Program-made: the position numbers and the translations under genes
In this document: positions 1 to 11,683 of the stretch, piece by piece
How positions within the stretch are numbered: position 1 is the stretch's first letter
Layout of the letters: each line of letters starts with the position of its first letter
Notes under the pieces: model-generated
The model's input: the letters and a program-made list of their open reading frames with translations, nothing else
Database searches by the model: none
What the model was told of the DNA's origin: nothing
Assembly (NCBI GenBank): GCA_026027325.1
Contig: JAMSLZ010000018.1
Location: 62,001-126,000, forward strand
DNA length: 64,000 nt
Reading direction: 5' to 3'
From: Actinomucor elegans
Taxonomy: Eukaryota; Mucoromycota; Mucoromycetes; Mucorales; Mucoraceae

Positions 1-528
1 GCAGCTTCAACCAAGCCATTGAATGAGAATGCTATTCCTGGTGGGCCTAGTACCATGTTATCTAACAAAGCGATTTCTTCTATTCAACAAGAGGCAGAGG
101 AAGAGGATGATGATCTACGATCTCAAACACCAAAATTAGATGATATTTCTGATGTTGAAGATCCAAATGCTGATAATGATGATGACGACGATAACGATGT
201 GGACAGTATGAGTGATCCCTCCAAACATCCTGCTTTGGCACCTCATGCCCAAGCACGTATGACAGACGATGAGATGACAGATTCTACAGCAGCTACACCA
301 CAAACGACAACGGAAGGGAATACACCTATGCCATTATTAGAGGATGATACAATGGGAGAATCGTCGAACCAACCACATCCATTGAGCCAAGAGATTCTTA
401 CGAGTGCAGCTGCTTTCTTACATAATAATGAGGAGAATGGATCTTTAAACAATGATTCACCTGCCATTCAAACACCTGAAGATAATGTTATTCATCAGCA
501 ACCTGCTGAAGCAATGGATCAACACTAA
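1..528 (+). CDS. C-terminal part of an acidic low-complexity protein (5' end outside window)
   Basis: The frame is open from base 1 to the TAA at 526-528, so this is the last part (about 175 residues) of a longer protein. It is rich in D, E, S, T, N and Q, with an acidic run (ADNDDDDDNDVD) near the middle and no Cys-rich or enzymatic motif. Such tails are common in fungal nuclear regulators, but nothing here names a family. The next gene (WRAP73) starts 148 bp downstream on the same strand. No intron is visible in this part. Identity unknown. Confidence 0.6.
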   Translation, partial: AASTKPLNENAIPGGPSTMLSNKAISSIQQEAEEEDDDLRSQTPKLDDISDVEDPNADNDDDDDNDVDSMSDPSKHPALAPHAQARMTDDEMTDSTAATPQTTTEGNTPMPLLEDDTMGESSNQPHPLSQEILTSAAAFLHNNEENGSLNNDSPAIQTPEDNVIHQQPAEAMDQH

Positions 529-582
529 CAATGGTAGTAACACTATTAATTTGGCGAATTTATATACAATAAATGTTTTTGG

Positions 583-631
583 TACGCGATTTAAACTTTC
601 TGACGCGCCTTTTTTTTTGTCCACACGCGAC
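583..631. promoter_or_regulatory. Three ACGCG-core elements upstream of WRAP73
   Basis: The short interval between the acidic gene and WRAP73 carries TACGCGA (583-589), GACGCGCC (603-610) and CACGCGAC (about 624-631). ACGCG cores resemble the MluI-box bound by MBF-type factors in fungi. The motif is seen directly; its function here is inferred from position, 45-95 bp before the WRAP73 start codon. Confidence 0.35.
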
Positions 632-675
632 TGTATTTTTCTTTCTTTCGAGTTTATAATTAAAGCTTCCTTCAA

Positions 676-2400
676 ATGAAGCTCGCTTATAGCTACATTT
701 ACAAACATTCACAATTTCAATGCAAAATATCACCCAACAATCACTATGTAGCTAATGCAGTCGATAATAGACTGGTTATTAGAAGACAGGATCAGGAAAT
801 GTCGGTGCTCTATGTATATGATTCGAAACGACCAATTGATTATATACAATGGTCGCCCAACTCGGAATACATTTTCAGTATTAATTATGAACAATCGCGG
901 GTCAATGTTCGATCAACCGGCGATCCCAAATGGCACGGCAGTATTACAGATGAGGGTTTCCCTATAGTTCGTGTCAAGTGGAGCTTTGATTCAAAAAATA
1001 TTTTATGCATATCCGAATTAAAGGTAGGTTGCGCGTTTAATCATCCTCCCTCAAAACTAGATGCATGCGTTACTTATTAGTATGGTAGCTACGTCTGGCT
1101 ATATGGAATCTATCAACACAACAGATGAAATATGTCAATCATATCAAGTATTCAGAAAAAGGTCTGCGTACACATGAGTAGTGAAAAAGTATTTGTTTTA
1201 ATACATAGACAATACAGGCATCGAGACCAGCCCCAATGGACAATATGTAGCCATCATAGAAAAGAAGGGTGGAAAAGACTATATTGGCATATACCATGGC
1301 AATTCATTTATATTATTGCGTGTAGGATTAGTATAAGCCAAATACTGAAAATCAACTAATGCCTAAATGATAGAGTTTTGAGGTGGATACTGTGGACTTG
1401 GAAAATATCAAATGGTCTCCAGATAGCACGCTGATAGCAGTTTGGGATAACTGCTTATATGTAAGTAACAAACACGTTCGTTTGCAGCATCTCATGATCT
1501 ATGTAAATAGCACAAATTACTAGTATACAGAGTAGACGGTCATCTATGTACAGCATATAGTGGTTATGAGTATGGTCTTGGAGTAAAGAGCGTGAATTGG
1601 AGTCCTCGAGGGGATATCCTGGCTCTTGGTAACTTTGATCAAACGGTATATGGAAATCCACCTAAAAAGAAATCCATCTGACAGTCATACATTAGATTCA
1701 TTTGTTATCTACTTTGGCATGGCAACTTATCGGTATTTTAGATCATCCAACAAAGTTAAATACGACGACTGATATGGTAAGCGTCTTACAAGTCATATTC
1801 ACTAAAGTATTAACCACCGTCAAGAATGTACTCGAGGAAGCTGATATTGCCACGGATCAAACAATCCATTGTAAGTAGTCCTTAATACAGTCAGTACCCA
1901 TGTTGATGTGTCATACAGATAGGCATGTGTTAAAACGACCTTTGAATATACCAATGAAAAGACCAGATCACAACGAAGCGAACCCCAAAATGGGTATTGG
2001 ATTCTTTCAGTTTAGCCCCGATGGACTTTATATCTACAGCAAATGTGATAATATGCCAACTGTATTGTGGATATGGAAAGTGAAAACCCTCAGCTGTTTG
2101 CACATACTACAATTTAAGAATCAAATCAAACAATTACTGTGTAATCCACGTCATGACCGATTATTGCTGGTGAGTTGTGGTGATACTCGGTTACATTTCA
2201 TTGAACCTACCGTCGAAAATGATGGCATCAACCTCGATCCTGTAGTGATACCCACAAGTAAGTGCTCGAAAATTGCGTGTATTCATATTCACTCATAATG
2301 ATAAAAAGGCGATTTTACAATTAGAAAATTACAGTGGAGTTCTAACGGCAATGCTCTGTTACTGATGGATACAAGCTTGTTTTGTTTATCCGTGAGTTAA
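676..2400 (+). CDS. WRAP73: WD-repeat protein WRAP73 (WDR8) orthologue
   Basis: The first exon (676-1023) encodes FQCKISPNNHYVANAVDNRL and a WSPNSEYIFSI blade. Later exons give IAVWDNCLY, YSGYEYGLGVKSVNWSPRGD and, near the C-terminus, EANPKMGIGFFQFSPDG followed by NMPTVLWIWK. These match WRAP73 (compare human ANPKIGIGMLAFSPD and IPNAVWVWD). The gene is split into about nine exons by introns of 50-70 bp. The second exon starts at 1089, and the last is 2309-2400, completing a Ser codon from 2257 and ending in TAA. WRAP73 proteins act at spindle poles and centrosomes with SSX2IP-type partners (Wdr8-Msd1 in fission yeast), anchoring the minus ends of microtubules. The stop codon lies only 54 bp from that of the convergent aminotransferase gene. 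Confidence 0.85.
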
Positions 2401-2454
2401 ACCGGCACTACAATAAAAAGAGTTACCCCAGATTATTTTATTACATATATACAT

Positions 2455-4062
2455 TTAGTCTCTGTGGTCTTTCATAAATTGACTATGGAATTTTTCAATA
2501 TCTAAACAGAATTGATCAAAGAGATGCTCTTCAGGTAAGAAAGTGGATCTGAAGTGGAATGTGTTTTCCTTTTGGCCAAAGCCGGAACCTAGCGTAAAAA
2601 GTTAGTTAGAGCGCTATTTGAATTCATCGTGTGAATTTTGTCTTACCAGGTACGACACAAACGCCAGTAGCTTCTAACATGGCATGCGAGTAATAAGCAT
2701 CAGGTGCCATGCTGGCCTGTTTGGCTTCTTCGATAGCCTTGTTTGATAAGGTGATTTGAGGGAATAGATACATGGAACCTTCAGCGTGTTGGCAAGAGAC
2801 ACCTTCCAATTGATTGAAGCATGCTTCCAGCTTTTGGGATCGGCGACGTAAAGATTCATAAATAGTTTGAATTTCGTTGCTATAAGACGCGTAAGAAGCG
2901 TCTCCCAAGCGTGGGGGGTTACACATCAAATCGACCAAGATTTGACCGTGCAAGTTGGGGCACAGTGAAACAGAGGCCATTTTGTATAATTGTTCCAAGA
3001 TGCCCTGATCCAAGTTGACGCATTCAAAGTAACCACCACGACGACCACATTCACCAATCATACCCTTTGAAATCGAGTGGAACGAAACCAGCTCAAGTCC
3101 CTCTCTTACCTCTGCATCAGGATGATCCATCAATGCCTTCTTGAAACTGATAAAAGGACGTTGTTCAGGCTCATAAATGTTGGTTTGATAAACTTCATCA
3201 GCCAACAATACAAGACGTTCCTTGTAACAAAAGCTAACAATATCGCGCATGTTCTCAGCTGTGAGACACTGACCAGTGGGATTACCTGGGTTGATAATGA
3301 CAAGGGCCCGGACATCTGTACCTTGCTTGCGAGCGTGGGCTACTGTTTGAGTCAATTGTTCAACATCAAGGCTCCATCCAGTAGCCTCATCCAAGTAGTA
3401 ATTGACGGGTGTGGCGCCATAGAGAGCAAGAGAAGCAGAATAAAGAGGATATTGTGGAATAGGAATCATAATACCTGTCTGGTGATTCTCAGTCAAGATA
3501 CTCAATAAGGTTTGAACGCCAGAAGAGGCGCCTTGTGTCAAGTAAATGTGATTAGCATCAGCGGGATGGCCACCGTCGCGTTCGGCGATGAATTTAGCAA
3601 CGGTCTTGCGGATATAGGGTACACCTTGAGAGTGAGAATAGGCACCGACACTTCCAATAGACTTGAGTAAAACCTCAGCACGTTCAATAGCGTCAATGGG
3701 GTAAAGTTGAGATACAAGCTCGCGATTCTCCTTCTTTAACAAGTCTGGATTATCACAAAGAGAAGCAACCTATTGGAAACAAATGAATACCGAAAAAAGA
3801 AGCTGGATCCTTTCTTTTTTTTTTTTTTTTTTTTTTTTACCTGACGGAAGAATGTAATGGGTGTTTGGTTTAATTGTTGAGGGTTACCAATATTACAAGA
3901 AACCACCTTATCAAAAGGATACTTTTTGCCATTTTCCAAGTCTGTACGGATCTCCTCTGAACGAATAGCCAAACGACCACGAACAGCATATTCGACACTC
4001 TTGATAAGAGGATTCATGTTATCCATGGTCAAGACTTTTTGAGTAGGTTCAGTAACAGTCAT
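2455..4062 (-). CDS. ALT1: Alanine aminotransferase (PLP enzyme)
   Basis: Three exons, 4062-3841, 3769-2647 and 2588-2455, encode about 492 residues, the usual length for eukaryotic alanine aminotransferase. The enzyme interconverts alanine plus 2-oxoglutarate with pyruvate plus glutamate. Visible fold-type I landmarks are NPGNPTGQ, LLADEVYQ, the Schiff-base lysine in SFHSISKG and ECGRRGGYFE. The N-terminal exon (SVEYAVRGRLAIRSEEI) is typical of the ALT family. The last exon encodes the C-terminal GSGFGQKENTFHFRSTFLP. The first intron contains a run of about 22 T on the plus strand. The ATG at 4062 follows an A-rich leader. There is no clear mitochondrial presequence, so a cytosolic form is likely. 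The convergent WRAP73 gene ends 54 bp away, so the 3' untranslated regions probably overlap. Confidence 0.93.
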
Positions 4063-6289
4063 TTTTTTTTTTTTTGCTAGTTTAAAAGAAGAACGATACA
4101 AAGTATACAATGATGCAAGGTACCGAGCCTTTTATAACAAAGTTTCCGTTTCAAATACCCTGAATTCACATGGATTATAGTCCATCTTTAATAGCCCGCT
4201 TTTTTTTAGGGTCTATATCTGGTACTGATTGGGTAGTAAAACTGTGGGGATACTTTAGGCTGCTTAAAACGGGAATTTTATATTCAACAAATCATATACA
4301 CGCTCGCTCATCGGGAAAGGGACCCATCATCTTCTTTTATACGATGACTGCTCTTGTTCCTGAAAAAAAATAGCGCGATTGAATGATATGGATGCCTGGT
4401 CTCGACTTGAGTGAATTATGAAACGCGTTATCCGTAATAACATAGGGTCCACTTCATAATCAAATCATATAGATCAATGATTTTTCACGTTTAAACAAGA
4501 TGTGTACTGTTATATTGAATCAATCTTTATGAAAAATACTACTAGATTTCCTTGCAAAATTTTCTATACAACGCATTATTTATCCAAATTTTGGGTATGG
4601 GAGTTCGCGGGGGGGGGGGCTGGGCACTCATTGGCGCAAAGAAGGTTGCTGTTCTCTAGAATGAAAACAAAGTAGGCTCAATGATCAAAGTCTACTGTTT
4701 CAAAAACCTCTAAATAGATGCAACTGCCCATTTTGAGTATTTATTACATGTTGGATGCGACATTGGATGAAGATCAGATAAAAGAAGTGTAGATCCACAG
4801 TACCTCTGACCAAATAGAATTGTAATAAACACCAATCACAAAAATTTAATGCCTTTATTGTAATTCAATAAAATAGGGGTTTTAGTAGAAACGACAGCTC
4901 ACTTTGAACATGGACTACGAATTAGATAAGACTTTAGGCCGACATGGTCGTAAAATGGTGAGATCTTGTAATGAGCCGATTTCAGAAAAATCTACAGTTT
5001 CCCTCCCCCTTGGTCCAAATTTTCGAAATTACTTTTATATATATGGAGCGAGCAAACTATATTTTTAAAGAATGGATTATGAGTGACATAGATTTCGAGC
5101 ATTATTTGAGAGTATAAAATTGCGAATTTATTAATATGATTTAAAATATTGAATTTTGTTTAACTGTAACAAGGTTAAAAAGACCACTACACTGAAAATA
5201 TCGTTTATAATAAAATTTTTAGCATATAATGTTTTCTATGTTTTTTTTATATATCAAATTAAGACTTTAAAAAAAATAGTATTCCCCCAGAGGGCAATGC
5301 TGACTGTACGCTTAGCGTACAGAAGTCAACTAGTTATCAAAAGTAGCTTTTTAATATAGAAAAGAAGGCTAGAGCAAATATAAGATAGTATTTTGGGTGG
5401 CCACCAACAGAAATAGTGTTTAAGTTTTGTCAAGCTATAAAAAACTAAAGCAAGTTTAAGGAATGCAACTTACAAAAATAGGCTTTACTTCCTGACGATA
5501 CAGGCATTTTCAAGTGCAAGTCAACAGCATGCGTCGTAGAGCTATTACTAGGAACTTGTCGATTATATGCAAGGATTGAACCATCAGTTGAGTATATTGT
5601 CTATTACAAAAGAGCACCAAGATGTTTTCAATTAACAAGATTTATTATGTAAGTAGGACCATACTGGGTCCCACATTACCAATCATCAAAGTCTCGATTA
5701 TAAAAAGGCTCTAAATGTGTTGGCTGAGTGCTCACTTGACCTATAAAATTGGATCGAGTTGAGTAATCCACTAGTACTGTTTATCTAGAGGCTGGTTTTG
5801 TGAAATTCGATAAAGAAATATCGAAGCAAAAGCGTATTTCACTTTGATTACGTCGTTTCAGATTGGATTGCGATCGTTAATTCTATAGACTAGCATTCGC
5901 AAACAAAGGAAATGTACTTGCTCTTTCCAAGGATCACATAGTCAATATCATACATAGATATAATAGTAGACAGGCGCTATATAATACATCTGGAGAGGTT
6001 CATGCTAGAGATTATGCTGAGCCATTCACTTTATATCTAGCTCAATAATAAACAAAGATACATGTTTCATTTTTTTTTCTGGGCGAAATATAGAACAAAA
6101 CACATTCTTTTTTACCAGTTATAAAACAATTTTGATTATAGATTGATAAGCGCTTAAGAGCTTCTTAGATATATTTCTCTGATTATAAAATTTTATGTAT
6201 AAGTTAATGAGTATATGTATATAAATGATATTATGTATAAGAGCTAGTATTTATATTTGTATAGGTACAGAAAGGTAACTGGGCAGGGA
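4063..6289. other. Intergenic, 2.2 kb, no supported gene
   Basis: A+T-rich spacer between the divergent ends of the aminotransferase promoter and the RING gene terminator. It holds an 11-G run at 4609-4619, one copy of the dispersed 80-bp repeat (4707-4775) and several short open frames (such as 4170-4373 and 5156-5359) that look like chance. No protein motif, tRNA or structured RNA was recognised. Confidence 0.6.
4707..4775 (+). repeat. Dispersed 80-bp repeat, copy 1
   Basis: Shows the family blocks in order: CCTCTAAATAGATGCA, CTGCCCATTTTGAG, TTACATG and GGATGCGACATT, then GATCAG. Compare the copies near 19.7, 30.6 and 43.1 kb. Confidence 0.5.
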
Positions 6290-7477
6290 TTATACTGGTA
6301 CACCACGACAAACCGGACAAGAGTTGTGAGCTTCGCATAACCAACGATCCACGCACTCGCGGTGAAAGACATGATGGCACTTCAGTACGCGTACAGGTTG
6401 CTTAAGTGTAAACTCATCAAGACATACCAAACATTGTTCATCTTTGAGCTGTTTCTTCGTATCATCCGACCAGTCTACAACAGGAATTGCTTCATCTACA
6501 GCAGCCTGGGTAGTAGTATTGGGTCGAGCAGGCCCTAGAATATTACTGAGCCAGAGTAAATCTTCGTAGCTAGGATTATCTTCTAGTACAACTGAAGAAG
6601 ATAGTGCTTGTAATGCAGGATGATTATTATTGTTTAATACATAAACTATCCATTGTCCCTCTTGCTGCTGCTGTGTTGAATGTTGGGTTCGATGATTGGT
6701 TTGAGTTGAATTCATTGATAATGGCATTGATTGAATGGTATCTGTAGATGAAGTAGTGGATACCTCTGACCTAGGTCTTCTTAAGCCTAAAAATCTATAA
6801 GCTGGAGGTGGTGTTAATGGAGTAGTATCCTCTTGGTTAGTATTGGTTGTGCGATATTCAAGCACTAGAATATGCATTCTTCTTGACGTGGTGGATGAAG
6901 CTGAAGACTGTACGCCAGAATTCTGTGATTCCAATTCCTGGACACGTAGTGGTATTTGCAGATAACGTAAAAATGAATTGCTGCCGTTGCTGTTACTATC
7001 TCGAAATGCTGGCAAAGAGAGTAGCTCGTTCCAAAAGGAATTGGTATTGGCTGAATCAGACGACGTAATACTACTACTATTATTGTTCTGTTGAGGTTGT
7101 AGAAGGAAGCTGGGTGGTCCTGTTACTGCAGCTGCGGCTCGTGCTGCTTCTTGGGTTGCACGACGTACAGAAGAAGTAGTTGAAGAAGCAGAGGTATGTA
7201 TTCTCATATTAGTATTAATACTAGCAGCAGTAGCATTTGTATAAATAGTCTCTGATTCATTAGTTGTAGTAATATCATTAGCCCTATTAGCTGAACTTGT
7301 TCGTGTTCTTCCAAAACGTCTTGAAGGATGTGTTACATGAAGTCGATTTGAAATTCTTCTAAAAAAAGACAAAGGTCGATGAGAGGTCATTGAACTGGAA
7401 TGTAAAGTACGAGTTGAAGCATCATCGTGTCTATTAGCTGCCGTTGTCGTCGAAGCATTAGATTGCGATTGTCCCAT
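6290..7477 (-). CDS. RING-H2 E3 ubiquitin ligase with Ser/Thr-rich N-terminus
   Basis: Intronless frame of 395 residues. The last 50 residues form a RING-H2 finger: CLVC, then CHHVFHRECVDRW, then CPVC, giving the C-x2-C, C-x1-H-x2-H-x2-C, C-x2-C ligands expected for a zinc-binding E3 ligase. The first 330 residues are low in complexity (S, T, N, Q, R). The protein begins MGQSQS, which fits the N-myristoylation consensus (Gly2 with Ser at position 6), so membrane association is possible. The overall plan, a long disordered N-terminus and a C-terminal RING-H2, recurs in Mucoromycota proteins of unknown substrate. The only obvious promoter feature is the X-box pair at 7710-7772. The domain is certain; the biological target is unknown. 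Confidence 0.85.
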   Translation of the reverse strand: MGQSQSNASTTTAANRHDDASTRTLHSSSMTSHRPLSFFRRISNRLHVTHPSRRFGRTRTSSANRANDITTTNESETIYTNATAASINTNMRIHTSASSTTSSVRRATQEAARAAAAVTGPPSFLLQPQQNNNSSSITSSDSANTNSFWNELLSLPAFRDSNSNGSNSFLRYLQIPLRVQELESQNSGVQSSASSTTSRRMHILVLEYRTTNTNQEDTTPLTPPPAYRFLGLRRPRSEVSTTSSTDTIQSMPLSMNSTQTNHRTQHSTQQQQEGQWIVYVLNNNNHPALQALSSSVVLEDNPSYEDLLWLSNILGPARPNTTTQAAVDEAIPVVDWSDDTKKQLKDEQCLVCLDEFTLKQPVRVLKCHHVFHRECVDRWLCEAHNSCPVCRGVPV

Positions 7478-7709
7478 TAGTTGAATATTAATAAAATTAT
7501 AATAAGAAAAAGAACACAGTTCATGTGATAAACTACTACAATAAGGACTTTTTTTTTATAATAGCATAATAAACGAGAAATTAGTACTCAGTAGTGATTG
7601 GCTGACGGCTGTATATCAAGAATCAACTAGACACCTCTATGTCAATATCAGCCTTCTTCATAGATCGAAAACTGAAAGCCAAAGATCAGATCTATGGAGT
7701 ACAGTCTCA

Positions 7710-7772
7710 GTCGCCATAGCAACCATAGCTTTCAGAGTCCGAAACTGTGGTCGTCGTAACAACCATAGCTGT
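7710..7772. promoter_or_regulatory. RFX-type X-box plus a second related half, upstream of the RING gene
   Basis: GTCGCCATAGCAAC at 7710-7723 is a perfect match to the X-box consensus GTNRCC-N2-RGYAAC bound by RFX-family factors. A diverged second copy, GTCGTCGTAACAAC, follows at about 7750-7763. Both are extended by CATAGCT, so the whole unit is a 40-bp-spaced direct repeat. It sits 230-290 bp upstream of the RING gene start. In fungi RFX proteins (Crt1/Rfx1) repress DNA-damage genes; the link here is inferred. Confidence 0.4.
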
Positions 7773-10265
7773 GAAATGCAACTTAGACACCACTTGCCTT
7801 ATTAATCAAAAACATGAATGGAAATATCTTGAACATAACGCAATGGCTAGTAGATATATATTATAATTTATTAAAAATTAATTTTCTTTTTATTAGTATG
7901 TCATTGCTTATTTATTAAAGGCTATCAAAACATGTAATATAATTACTTTTCGGGCCAAGAAAAAGAGGTTTGTTTGAGCTTTTTACTTAAATACGTTTCA
8001 AAGAGCACAAGGCAATCTAGTTGAATGATGATATATAGATTCTGCGTTTTTTGGAGTTAATTTTTCACAATTCATCTAGTGTTTCCGTTAATACACAAAT
8101 GTACAGGTGGAATATATCTAGTTATGTTTACTACTTTTTTTTCGGCTCTCTTACCTGTGATCATACCAGCCACACGTCGTGTATTAGATTTCTATTACTC
8201 AGATAACTGCGGTTTTATTCCTTTATCAACTATTTATATATTTCTTTTTTGATGTTAATATTGGCACACACACAATTTAAACCATTGCGCTTTGATTGCA
8301 TTCCTTGATATTAGTACCCATCCTTAAGCAGTTTTAACATTGACGTGACAAGATGTATTGTATTGTGTCGAGCAAATCACTTGTCCTCGATGTAACAGCA
8401 ACAATACTATAAAGCTATTTATATTACAGTAGAGAGCACTCGTTATTTGAAACATCAAAAACCTCTAAATGCTGATACTCGATATAGCAATACCCTTTCG
8501 TTCATGCTGGCATCCTTTCATCAGATGAACGTTTGGGAACCCGTATACGGATTTAAAAATATTTGCTATATATATATATATATATATATCTAATATAAGG
8601 CTCATCAAGAACATTTGTGTTTCTATCAGAAAAACTGAGCAATCATGTACATTTTTCCATAATTGACATCTACATTATACGTTTGGCTTTTGCTTCTTGG
8701 ACCCTTTTGGCACTTCTTTGTCTTTCACATGTATAGAACATGATCTGATGATAATATAACTGAGTACTCATCATTGAAGAGACAATACATGGTAATCTTG
8801 TGGTATTCTTATAGAAATATACCTGCATTTCTGCTACATAATCTGATTACATAGCATAACTAACTTTAGTTAATTTCCCTTTGTAGGCACCCTAAATACA
8901 CGCTGCATACTTCAATACGTACATTAGAATCTCCGTGTGAATCATGCTTGTGAAATACATACAGATAATGTAAGGCACATCATCATGGATATCCTCTGCG
9001 TTTTATTGGTTCACAGCTTACAAATCTTTTAGAAGACTTGTATAGATATTTGCTATTATCATCTTTTGCAACGGTAAGAAAACTAACATTATTTGAAATA
9101 TCACTGTACAATTCCAAATGATATGGAGCAAATACCATTGTATAATTCTGAAAAATCATACAGTGACATTAGATGAAAAGTTTGCTTTTGTTGTTTTTCG
9201 AAATATATTACATTTTTGAAAGGGAGAATCCAGCAGAGCTACAAATAGATATTTTTGGATGCACCAAACTAAATGTTTTACCAACCAAGTCTTTAGAATG
9301 TTCACTACTCTTTTAAAAAGAATATAGTATCAAATTTTTAATTACATTCAAAGAATACCTTTTTTTTTTTTTTTTTAAATTATCTCCATTTTTAGGTTCA
9401 CTTGATAGTGTCTACTGTTATCTACCAATATATATCAAGGTCGATCAATCTCGCCACCAAAGAGTATTGTATGCTCAGAATTTTCTGCGACATCTCTTGA
9501 TGAATACTGCATTTGACTTTGATGCCTCAAGTTATTTCTAGATTATAACCTTCGTTAGCACTTGATTTTCTTGATCATGATGGCGAGGATAACAATTCAC
9601 AAGGGAATCGATATTGCTACATCGAAAACATCAACATAAAACGCGAGCAAATGATAACATGTACAAATACTTGTTGTGCTTGCATCAATATATATATATA
9701 TATATATAATCAATAGCATACTTTGCTACGTTGGAAACCTAGTTCAGTTCCAAACATACAGTAAACAGGTCCTCCTTAATCTTTATGCCTTGATATGCCC
9801 TCCTCATTAAATACATAAAGATGAAGCTCCATTGCATTGTTTCTGCTTTATGTGCACTACCATTAACTGCATGTAATACCCAACCTCAGATTACTTTCCC
9901 TTAAAACATATTTATAATTTATAGTATGTGGAACAATGGTATTTCTCTGAAAAGTAATAGATCATGTTTAAGGTACACATTGATGCATATCAGAATATAT
10001 TCCAATTTGACTATGAAGCAGGTTCTAAAGTTCATACTCCTTTTATATATATAAAAAGAATATTTAAACTAAAGCAGGTTTTCCATAGATTCTGTAAATT
10101 ATGTAGTTTTCTAATTCACACGATTTCAGGTACTGATCATGGTATAGCTTAATGACAAGTATAATGCTTGAAGTTTATTAAACCTCTGATTACCAAGTTA
10201 AAAACATTTGTAATACATTTGTACGTACTTGATAGAACACAATACATAATATCTTTTATTAAAAA
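7773..10265. other. Intergenic, 2.5 kb, no supported gene
   Basis: A+T-rich spacer between the RING gene promoter and the end of the coiled-coil gene. It contains (TA)n runs at about 8565-8589 and 9688-9708 and T runs near 9361-9376. The open frame at 9964-10152 has no family feature. A stretch at about 8455-8480 (AAAAACCTCTAAATGC) resembles the left edge of the dispersed repeat. Nothing else recognised. Confidence 0.55.
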
Positions 10266-11567
10266 CTAATTTTCGCTGCAAGGGAATTCAGATAAGCCTA
10301 GTTCATCTTCCTCTTCATTTTCCTCCAAAAAGTAATCATCGTGATGAAGCTGGCTTATAACATGGTCAGCACCATTTTGAAAGGGATACTTTTTCTGTTC
10401 CATAACCAATAACCGGTCTCTGAGATCCATACAAGCAGTCTCCCATCTCATTTTTTCTTCCCATAATTCACGCAATTTTTTGTATGCCAACCCACTAATC
10501 GTTTCAAAATGATCCAATGCTTCTTCTAAAGCTGCTTCAGCTCTTTTTGCTCGTGTTTCCGCGTCTTCCGATGTCGCTGCTCGTAATGCCGCATCCTTGG
10601 TCGACTTGGAACAAAGCGCTATTTCTGAATTGCTTGGGTGGTCACTGAGATTATCAGTTTGTACTTGCATATGTCTGACTTTCCGCTTATCACTGTCTTG
10701 ATGCTGTTGATTATCCAGTGTATGAGTTATACCAAGTGCTCGAACATGTTCTGTAGCCAGACCTGCTGCTATCTGATCACTAGGTATTTCTTCGTTCACT
10801 AGACGTATTCTTTCCAAACGCTGTAATAAGGCAGATTCGATTGTGTCCATACCATCAGCCAAAGTTAGATATTCCTCAGTTACCTTGGAGTCCAGCTTTT
10901 GGCTAGGCTCTCGAATCAAAGGTCGACGGTGATTGGTGGTCGTACTCAGCTGACTACGAATCGAAGCAGAATGACGAAGCGAGCCACTGTAAAGACTTGA
11001 TTCACGTTTTTTGTTGGGCAAGATAGGCTCACCAGCCTTATTATTGTTATTGTTATTACTACTGTTACGTAACACAAATGACTGGACTGAGGTTGTATCA
11101 AAGGAGGGAGATCGACTGTTCCCTGCGCTCTTGGTAACCATCTTTTGTTGGGGGACTATTTCAACATGGTTCTTGCGATGAATCATATGATTTCCACTCT
11201 CGCTACCGTGATAAGATGTGGGTGCAGTCAGAGTAGAGCCCAATGTTCCCTGTAAAGAGGCCGTACTCGAAGGCACTGAGCGACTGGAAAGGGAAGGTGT
11301 AGGAATAATGGTCGGTGGTGGCGCTGTGTTTCTCTTGGGTTTTCTCATCCTTGAGAATATGTTATTGACTGATCTTTCTGGTGTACTTCGCTGAAATTCT
11401 TCAGGGCTTGTTTTCAAGAACTCTACCAATGCCTGCGTGCCAGTCATCATTTTTTTTGATTTTTCATTGGGGAACAAATCACTCATATCATCTTCGTCAT
11501 CGTCTCTATAAGACATATCTACTGCTCGAGCGTCTTTTGGCTGGAAACTGCTTTTATTAATGGCCAT
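10266..11567 (-). CDS. Coiled-coil protein with N-terminal FLKTSPEEF motif, function unknown
   Basis: Intronless, 433 residues. The N-terminus is acidic (DDDEDDMSDLF) and is followed by GTQALVEFLKTSPEEF, a motif seen at the start of many uncharacterised fungal proteins. The middle is Ser/Thr/Pro-rich and basic (RMRKPKRNTAPPP, poly-N). From about residue 320 to 400 it is strongly helical (KRAEAALEEALDHFETISGL, then KLRELWEEKMRWE), a coiled coil suited to dimerisation or scaffolding. No enzymatic motif is present. It is 116 bp downstream of the Ctf4 stop, same strand. Function not assigned. Confidence 0.7.
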   Translation of the reverse strand: MAINKSSFQPKDARAVDMSYRDDDEDDMSDLFPNEKSKKMMTGTQALVEFLKTSPEEFQRSTPERSVNNIFSRMRKPKRNTAPPPTIIPTPSLSSRSVPSSTASLQGTLGSTLTAPTSYHGSESGNHMIHRKNHVEIVPQQKMVTKSAGNSRSPSFDTTSVQSFVLRNSSNNNNNNKAGEPILPNKKRESSLYSGSLRHSASIRSQLSTTTNHRRPLIREPSQKLDSKVTEEYLTLADGMDTIESALLQRLERIRLVNEEIPSDQIAAGLATEHVRALGITHTLDNQQHQDSDKRKVRHMQVQTDNLSDHPSNSEIALCSKSTKDAALRAATSEDAETRAKRAEAALEEALDHFETISGLAYKKLRELWEEKMRWETACMDLRDRLLVMEQKKYPFQNGADHVISQLHHDDYFLEENEEEDELGLSEFPCSEN

Positions 11568-11683
11568 CGTAAGTGATAAGGAAGGAAAGAAAAGGAAAAT
11601 AGGAAGCTAGTTAATAGGAGTTTGGTCTACTTTACACAGGATTAAGGAGCATGTCAAGACAGAGTATCTTGTATCACACATAT

